The notes under the pieces are model-generated. The model had not been told where the DNA came from. It saw only the letters and a list, made by a program, of their open reading frames with translations, and ran no database searches. A stretch of DNA of 6,597 nucleotides, from the NCBI GenBank assembly GCA_028277865.1, contig JANQFM010000281.1:1-6597 (forward strand), in the 5' to 3' direction. The translations under genes and the position numbers were made by a program. The first letter of the stretch is position 1, and each line of letters opens with the position of its first letter. Positions 4,001 to 6,597 of this stretch are shown here, piece by piece. This DNA is from Acidobacteriota bacterium. Lineage in GTDB: Bacteria; Acidobacteriota; UBA6911; RPQK01; DATIPO01.

Positions 4001-6597
4001 AGACGGCCCTTGCCCCTGGTCGACCTTTGCGGCTTGAAGGATCCTTCCAGGACGGCGCGCCGCCTGGCACTTGAGGAGGCCATGCGCTGCTTCGATCTGG
4101 CCTCCGGACCCCTGTTTCGCACGACCCTCGTCCGGCTTGGGGATCAGCAGGCCCAGCTGCTCGTCACGCTGCACCACAGCGTTTCGGACGGATGGTCGAA
4201 GGGCTTGCTGCGGCAAGAGCTGAAAGCGCTTTACGGCGCCTTTGCCGAGGGCTGCCGGTCCCCGCTTCCGCAACTGTCCGTCAGTTATGCCGACTTTGCA
4301 GTGTGGCAACGCCGCCGGCTGCAAGGAGAAGTGCTCGAAAGTCTGCTTCGCTATTGGGGGAAGCGGCTGGCCGGCTTGCCGACTCTGGAGATGCCTTTGG
4401 ACCGGCCCCGCCCTGTTGTTCAGGCCTTGCGAGGATCGAACCTGGCGTTGCCGCTTGCCCCGGGCCTCACCGCCTCCCTCAAGGATTTGAGCCGACGGCT
4501 GAAGGCGACCCTGTATATGGTGCTGCTGGCGGCCTTTCAGACTCTCTTGCACCGCTATACGGGGCAGAGGGACATCGTGGTGGGTTCGCCCATCGCCAAC
4601 CGCAACCATCGGCAAACGGAAGGGTTGATCGGATTCTTCGTCAACACCCTGGTCCTGCGCAGCGACCTGTCGGGCGATCTCCCTTTCGACCGGCTGGTGG
4701 CCGACGTGTCAGAGACGGCTCTGCAAGCCTATGCTCACCAGGATCTCCCTTTCGAAAAGCTGGTGGAACACCTGCAGGTCGAGCGCGATCTGAGCCGCAA
4801 CCCGCTCGTCCCGGTGGTTTTGGCGCTGCACAACCTGCCGGGAGAGGCTCTCGAGATGAAGGGCCTGCAGGTCGAGGCCCTTCCCCATGTCGCACCCACG
4901 ACGCACTTTGACCTCGAGGTGGAATTGAGGGAGGCGCAAGATGGCCTGGCATGCACTTTCACCTTTGACCGGGATCTTTTCGATGCCTCGACGATCGCCC
5001 GCCTGGCCGGTCAATTCCGGACGCTTCTGCAAGGTATTTCAGTTGATCCGAAGCAATGCCTCTCTGAGCTGCCTTTGCTGCTCGAGGCCGAACGGCACCA
5101 GTTGACCGAGTGGGCCGGCCCCGCCGCCGCCGTACCCTCTGAGCGCCTGGTCCCAGGCCTTTTCGAAGCCCACGCCGCCAGCCGTCCGGACGGCGTTGCA
5201 GTCGCTTTTCGAGATGAATGGCTCAGCTATGGGGAACTCGAGGCCCGCGCCAACCAACTGGCCCGGCTCTTGCGTCGGCGGGGAATCGGCCCTGAAGTTT
5301 GCGCCGCCGTTTCGATGCCGCGCTGCCCGGAGATGGTGACGGCTTTGCTGGGCGTCCTTAAGGCCGGCGGTGCCTATGTCCCCTTGGACCCGTCCAACCC
5401 CAGCCGGCGTCTGGCGTTCATGCTGGAGGACAGCGGCTGTGCGGTTGTGCTGGCCCACCAGCAGAGCATCCCATCCTTGCCGGAGCAGGGCGCCTGGGAT
5501 CGGATGACAGTTGGCAGTTGGCGGTTGGCAGTTGGCAGGGATCCGGATTCTGATCTGGCCTTTTCCCCTGGATCCGAGAACCTGGCCTATGCCATTTACA
5601 CTTCGGGCTCGACCGGTCGCCCCAAGGCGGTGGCGGTAGGACACAAGGGGCTGGCCAACCTGATCCGGTGGCATCGTCGGGCCTACGATTTGAAGCCCGG
5701 CGACCGGGCCACCCAGTTGGCGGGCAGCGGCTTTGACGCTTCGACCTGGGAGATCTGGTCTTGCCTGGCCTGCGGCGCCGGTTTGTACATCGGGGACGAT
5801 GAGGTGCGCACTTCGGCCTCGCGCCTGCTGGATTGGCTGGAGACCTCGGGCATCGACATCTGCTTTTTGCCCACGCCTTTGGCCGAAGAGGCGCTGCAGG
5901 CGTCGGAGTGGCCATCCAGGCTGTCTTTGAGGGCCCTGCTGACGGGAGGAGACCGCCTGCACCGCAGCGCCCTGGGCCGCCTTGCGGCGCCGCTTTTCAA
6001 CCACTACGGCCCCACCGAGAACTCGGTGGTGGCCACCTGTTGCCGGGTGCACAAAGGCGCCCTGGACCCGCCCATCGGACGCCCCTTGCCCAATGTGCGG
6101 GTCTACTTGCTGGATTCCCGCCTGAATCCGGTGCCGATCGGAGCGCACGGCGAACTGCACATCGCCGGGGAAAGCCTGGCAAGGGGATACCTGGGGCGCC
6201 CGCACCTGACTGCCCAGAGCTTCATTCCCGACCCCTTTGCGAAGCGGCCCGGCGAACGCCTTTACAAGACCGGCGACCGCGCCCGCCACCGCTTCGACGG
6301 CCAGGTCGAATTCCTGGCAAGGATCGACCGCCAAGTCAAGGTGCGCGGCTTCCGCATCGAGACGGGAGAGATCGAGTCGCTTTTGGGCGAGCATCCCCAG
6401 GTGCGCGAAACGGTCGTGCTGGCCCTGCCCGATGCTTCGGGAAGCAACCGGTTGGCGGCTTATGTCGCAGGGGATTGGAGCAGGGCAGGGGAGGGGACGG
6501 ATTCAGAAGGCGGTGCCGACCGGCTGAGTGACTTCCGCACCTGCCTGAGACGGAGGCTGCCCGACTACATGGTTCCAGCCTTTTTCGTATTCCTGGA
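1022..6597 (+). CDS. Hybrid PKS-NRPS megasynthase (KS-like, AT, ACP, C, A domains), 3' partial
   Basis: One uninterrupted frame runs from the ATG at 1022 to the window edge (1858 complete codons). An in-frame stop at 959-961 limits the start to 962 or later; ATG 1022 is chosen because IAIVG, the usual first strand of a ketosynthase, begins ten residues later. TTG 971 is an alternative with a better ribosome binding site. Domains in residue numbers from ATG 1022: degenerate ketosynthase-like (11-372), acyltransferase with its linkers (about 383-812), carrier protein with LGGHSLL (833-905, Ser864), condensation domain with HHSVSDG (921 to about 1335), and adenylation domain (from about 1381, incomplete; motif A10 and Lys517 are off-window). 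The enzyme would act in the cytoplasm as an assembly line joining an AT-loaded acyl unit to an amino acid, probably leucine. As the only PKS module here is N-terminal and its KS looks dead, it may be a loading module. More modules may follow downstream. The preceding gene is a same-strand radical SAM enzyme, possibly in the same operon. Confidence 0.95.
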   Translation, partial: MEERPRHSNSIAIVGLSYVSSHLKQYWRISQHGAAWLSGLGGRRVPPDSSTATKGAPKGDRTETGTAFAACPASDAPSLGLSPEEADALPPGRLILLRCAQEALECAGYGGDCSPGRVGVLIHCGALADLPLQGMLEGTDLHSAKRPACGLEAVHLACRSLLRGECDLALSGGLASQSGGSAGLVALKKMDNALADGDSIHAVIRGSCTRPGLMGSDGEGSPGQHRAEAVAQALDLAGVQAGTVGYLGASGNDLRPEVEIAALVLAFGSDAPASRTGSCAFDWLNPHPSHPDASLDDAAGLIQAVLALQRRMLPPSLHSEQAGFGARLARGGFYVNSRPSRWDPGQGSPCRALVSSFGPAGADTHLVLQEAPAAQPSPQSRPWQLLVLSASHAAALDAGACNLAEHFKCNPQINLADAAYTLQVGRRALKRRRALVCRRPEEAAGELGRLNSKQLLNAADESARRLVAFLLPGQGGHHENMGLGLYRDEPIFRQNLDRCAELLEPQLGLDIRKVLYPQEAGGAGALTQMSVSQPALFAVEYALARLWMSWGIRPQAMIGHSIGEFVAACLAGVLSLHNGLALIAARGRLTQAMPPGAMLAVPLPEREVEPLLNDDLCLAAVNGHSLCVLSGPEAAVQALRAQLRGRRLRCRRLSANRALHSKWMSPALKPFLDEVRKVALSPPKIPMVSSITGDWMSDAQAVDPAYWVRNLTDTVRLAPGLGRLFQESPQSSQVLLEVGPQTLSALARRHPEKKASDLVLSSLPLPRAKKQDGEFVLTALGRMWLAGVDVDWEGFHRPVRRRRIPLPTYPFEAATSAARLPTPRESAPAAGNETERVLADIWQKLFEAGQVGINEDFFELGGHSLLATQALSQTREAFGLELPLRVIFEAPTIAELAGRIQAAAAKKPLPAIRPVPYESDLPLSFAQQRLWVLDQLAPHNPAYNSPLAWELNGALDVPALERALQEIQRRHATLRTRYVSKAGLPRQVISEAARRPLPLVDLCGLKDPSRTARRLALEEAMRCFDLASGPLFRTTLVRLGDQQAQLLVTLHHSVSDGWSKGLLRQELKALYGAFAEGCRSPLPQLSVSYADFAVWQRRRLQGEVLESLLRYWGKRLAGLPTLEMPLDRPRPVVQALRGSNLALPLAPGLTASLKDLSRRLKATLYMVLLAAFQTLLHRYTGQRDIVVGSPIANRNHRQTEGLIGFFVNTLVLRSDLSGDLPFDRLVADVSETALQAYAHQDLPFEKLVEHLQVERDLSRNPLVPVVLALHNLPGEALEMKGLQVEALPHVAPTTHFDLEVELREAQDGLACTFTFDRDLFDASTIARLAGQFRTLLQGISVDPKQCLSELPLLLEAERHQLTEWAGPAAAVPSERLVPGLFEAHAASRPDGVAVAFRDEWLSYGELEARANQLARLLRRRGIGPEVCAAVSMPRCPEMVTALLGVLKAGGAYVPLDPSNPSRRLAFMLEDSGCAVVLAHQQSIPSLPEQGAWDRMTVGSWRLAVGRDPDSDLAFSPGSENLAYAIYTSGSTGRPKAVAVGHKGLANLIRWHRRAYDLKPGDRATQLAGSGFDASTWEIWSCLACGAGLYIGDDEVRTSASRLLDWLETSGIDICFLPTPLAEEALQASEWPSRLSLRALLTGGDRLHRSALGRLAAPLFNHYGPTENSVVATCCRVHKGALDPPIGRPLPNVRVYLLDSRLNPVPIGAHGELHIAGESLARGYLGRPHLTAQSFIPDPFAKRPGERLYKTGDRARHRFDGQVEFLARIDRQVKVRGFRIETGEIESLLGEHPQVRETVVLALPDASGSNRLAAYVAGDWSRAGEGTDSEGGADRLSDFRTCLRRRLPDYMVPAFFVFL
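1052..2137 (+). other. Degenerate, shortened ketosynthase-like domain of the megasynthase
   Basis: This stretch (362 residues, against about 425 for a normal modular KS) keeps clear KS landmarks in order: IAIVG near the start, PPGRLILLRCAQEALECAGY in place of the usual DPQQRLFLECAWEALEDAGY, AVHLACRSLLRGECDLALSGG, ALADGDSIHAVIRGS, GLIQAVLALQ, PPSLH, FYVNSR and VSSFGPAGADTHLVLQEAP. The active-site region reads PACGLEAVHL where DTACSSSLVAVHL is usual, so Cys149 may remain but two residues are lost. The EAHGTGT motif reads GASGNDL, with Ser250 where the catalytic histidine should be. The VKTNIGH region is scrambled to FDWLNPHPSHPD, losing the lysine. Segments are also missing before the cysteine and after the GGV motif. 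The other frames show no KS-like peptide in the gaps, so the losses are in frame. Probably catalytically inactive and perhaps structural for the AT. Confidence 0.85.
2168..3457 (+). other. Acyltransferase (AT) domain with KS-AT and post-AT linkers
   Basis: This domain selects an acyl-CoA and loads it on the carrier protein. It begins with the linker WQLLVLSASHAAAL and the helical CNLAEHF region, then VAFLLPGQGG (from residue 467), the nucleophile elbow GHSIGE (Ser561), the AARGRLTQ arginine that contacts an extender carboxylate, and VAVNG/LSG-type strands. The usual HAFHS motif reads RALHS (657-661); the catalytic His660 is kept but the first His and the Phe are replaced. The post-AT linker ends in the conserved IPLPTYPFE. 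GHSIG favours malonyl-CoA, whereas RALH fits neither the malonyl (HAFH) nor the methylmalonyl (YASH) signature, so specificity is uncertain. Close to full length and likely active. Confidence 0.92.
3518..3736 (+). other. Carrier protein (ACP/PCP) domain
   Basis: Residues 833-905 form a standard four-helix carrier domain. ERVLADIWQKLF is helix 1, then VGINEDFFELGGHSLLATQ holds Ser864, the phosphopantetheine attachment site, followed by LPLRVIFEAPTIAELAGRI. The DFFELGGHSLLA signature is closer to peptidyl carrier proteins than to typical type I ACPs, which is common where a PKS module passes its acyl group to an NRPS condensation domain, as it does here. Confidence 0.95.
3782..5035 (+). other. 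NRPS condensation (C) domain, LCL-like
   Basis: The domain makes an amide bond between the acyl group on the upstream carrier and the amino acid activated downstream. All core motifs are visible: SFAQQRLWVLDQL (C1), RHATLRTRY (C2), HHSVSDGWS (C3, catalytic His1052 and structural Asp1056), YADFAVWQRR (C4), IGFFVNTLVLR (C5), HQDLPFEKLVE (C6) and RDLSRNPLVPVV (C7). It appears complete and active. The lack of any upstream epimerase and a C3 of the SDGWS form suggest an LCL-type domain with a PKS-type donor; the exact subtype would need a phylogeny. Confidence 0.93.
5162..6597 (+). other. NRPS adenylation (A) domain, leucine-like code, 3' truncated
   Basis: The domain activates an amino acid as its aminoacyl-AMP. 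Motifs seen are A1 LSYGELEARANQLA, A2 LGVLKAGGAYVPLDP (1443-1457), A3 YTSGSTGRPKA (from 1526), A4 FDAS (1571-1574), A5 NHYGPTEN, A6 GELHIAGESLARGYL, A7 YKTGD, A8 ARIDRQVKVRGFRIETGEIE and A9 LPDYMVP. A10 lies past the window. Aligning to the GrsA pocket positions 235, 236, 239, 278, 299, 301, 322, 330 and 331 gives D, A, W, F, L, G, H, V, V (residues 1572, 1573, 1576, 1615, 1640, 1642, 1661, 1669, 1670). The classical leucine code is DAWFLGNVVK, so leucine is the likely substrate, with one difference (N to H at 322). A8 has Ala for the usual Gly before RID. A heptamer tandem repeat sits between A2 and A3. Confidence 0.95.
5508..5538 (+). repeat. Heptanucleotide tandem repeat (CAGTTGG), about 4.4 copies, inside the A domain
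   Basis: Three exact CAGTTGG units and one variant (CGGTTGG, third unit) are followed by a partial CAG. The array is read in frame as part of TVGSWRLAVGR (residues 1496-1506), a variable loop between A2 and A3 that tolerates length changes. The unit contains no stop codon in any frame, so the array stays open, but its length is not a multiple of three. A gain or loss of one or two units would therefore shift the megasynthase frame. Confidence 0.9.

Noticed and set aside
5539..5576. Direct repeat GGATCCG (5539-5545 and 5570-5576) flanking a short segment near the heptamer array
   Set aside because: Seven bases in GC-rich DNA, with no inverted ends or other mobile-element signs; most likely chance.
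5039..6394. Antisense open frame of 451 codons opposite the A domain
   Set aside because: Same codon-bias effect; the sense strand carries all A1-A9 motifs. The repeated PTANC peptide it shows is only the reverse reading of the heptamer repeat.

Overview
The window carries two co-directional genes on the + strand, both cut by the window edges. They look like part of a biosynthetic cluster for a hybrid polyketide/nonribosomal peptide. Coding DNA is GC-rich (roughly 60-65% by eye) with strong G/C at third codon positions, which also produces long but meaningless antisense ORFs. The taxon cannot be fixed from this sequence. A high-GC Gram-negative bacterium rich in secondary metabolism (for example Acidobacteriota, Myxococcota or a related uncultured lineage) would fit, but this is inference only.

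Region 1 (1-858) is the C-terminal 285 residues of a radical SAM enzyme. Its C-terminal part resembles the PhpK-like, cobalamin-dependent radical SAM methyltransferases often found beside NRPS/PKS genes. The N-terminus, including the first cluster cysteine and any B12-binding domain, lies upstream of the window.

Region 2 (859 to about 1021) is a short intergenic stretch. It holds several inverted repeats and then a sharp drop to about 42% GC (about 961-1110). That drop covers the probable translation start of the next gene and its first ~30 codons.

Region 3 (1022-6597, running off the 3' edge) is a single open frame of at least 1858 codons encoding a PKS-NRPS megasynthase. Domain order is a shrunken ketosynthase-like domain, acyltransferase (AT), carrier protein (ACP/PCP), condensation domain (C) and adenylation domain (A, incomplete). 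The KS-like domain has lost about 60 residues and the HGTGT histidine motif, so it is probably not a working condensing enzyme. The AT, carrier, C and A domains keep their core motifs. The A-domain specificity residues read D-A-W-F-L-G-H-V-V, one change from a classical leucine code.

Working model (inference): the AT loads a malonyl-type acyl group onto the carrier, with the dead KS serving as a structural platform. The C domain then transfers that acyl group directly to leucine (or a similar residue) activated by the A domain. The neighbouring radical SAM enzyme would tailor the product, perhaps by methylation. Two oddities deserve attention: the decayed N-terminal KS, and a 7-bp tandem repeat (about 4.4 copies) embedded in frame between A-domain motifs A2 and A3, where a change of one repeat unit would frameshift the gene.
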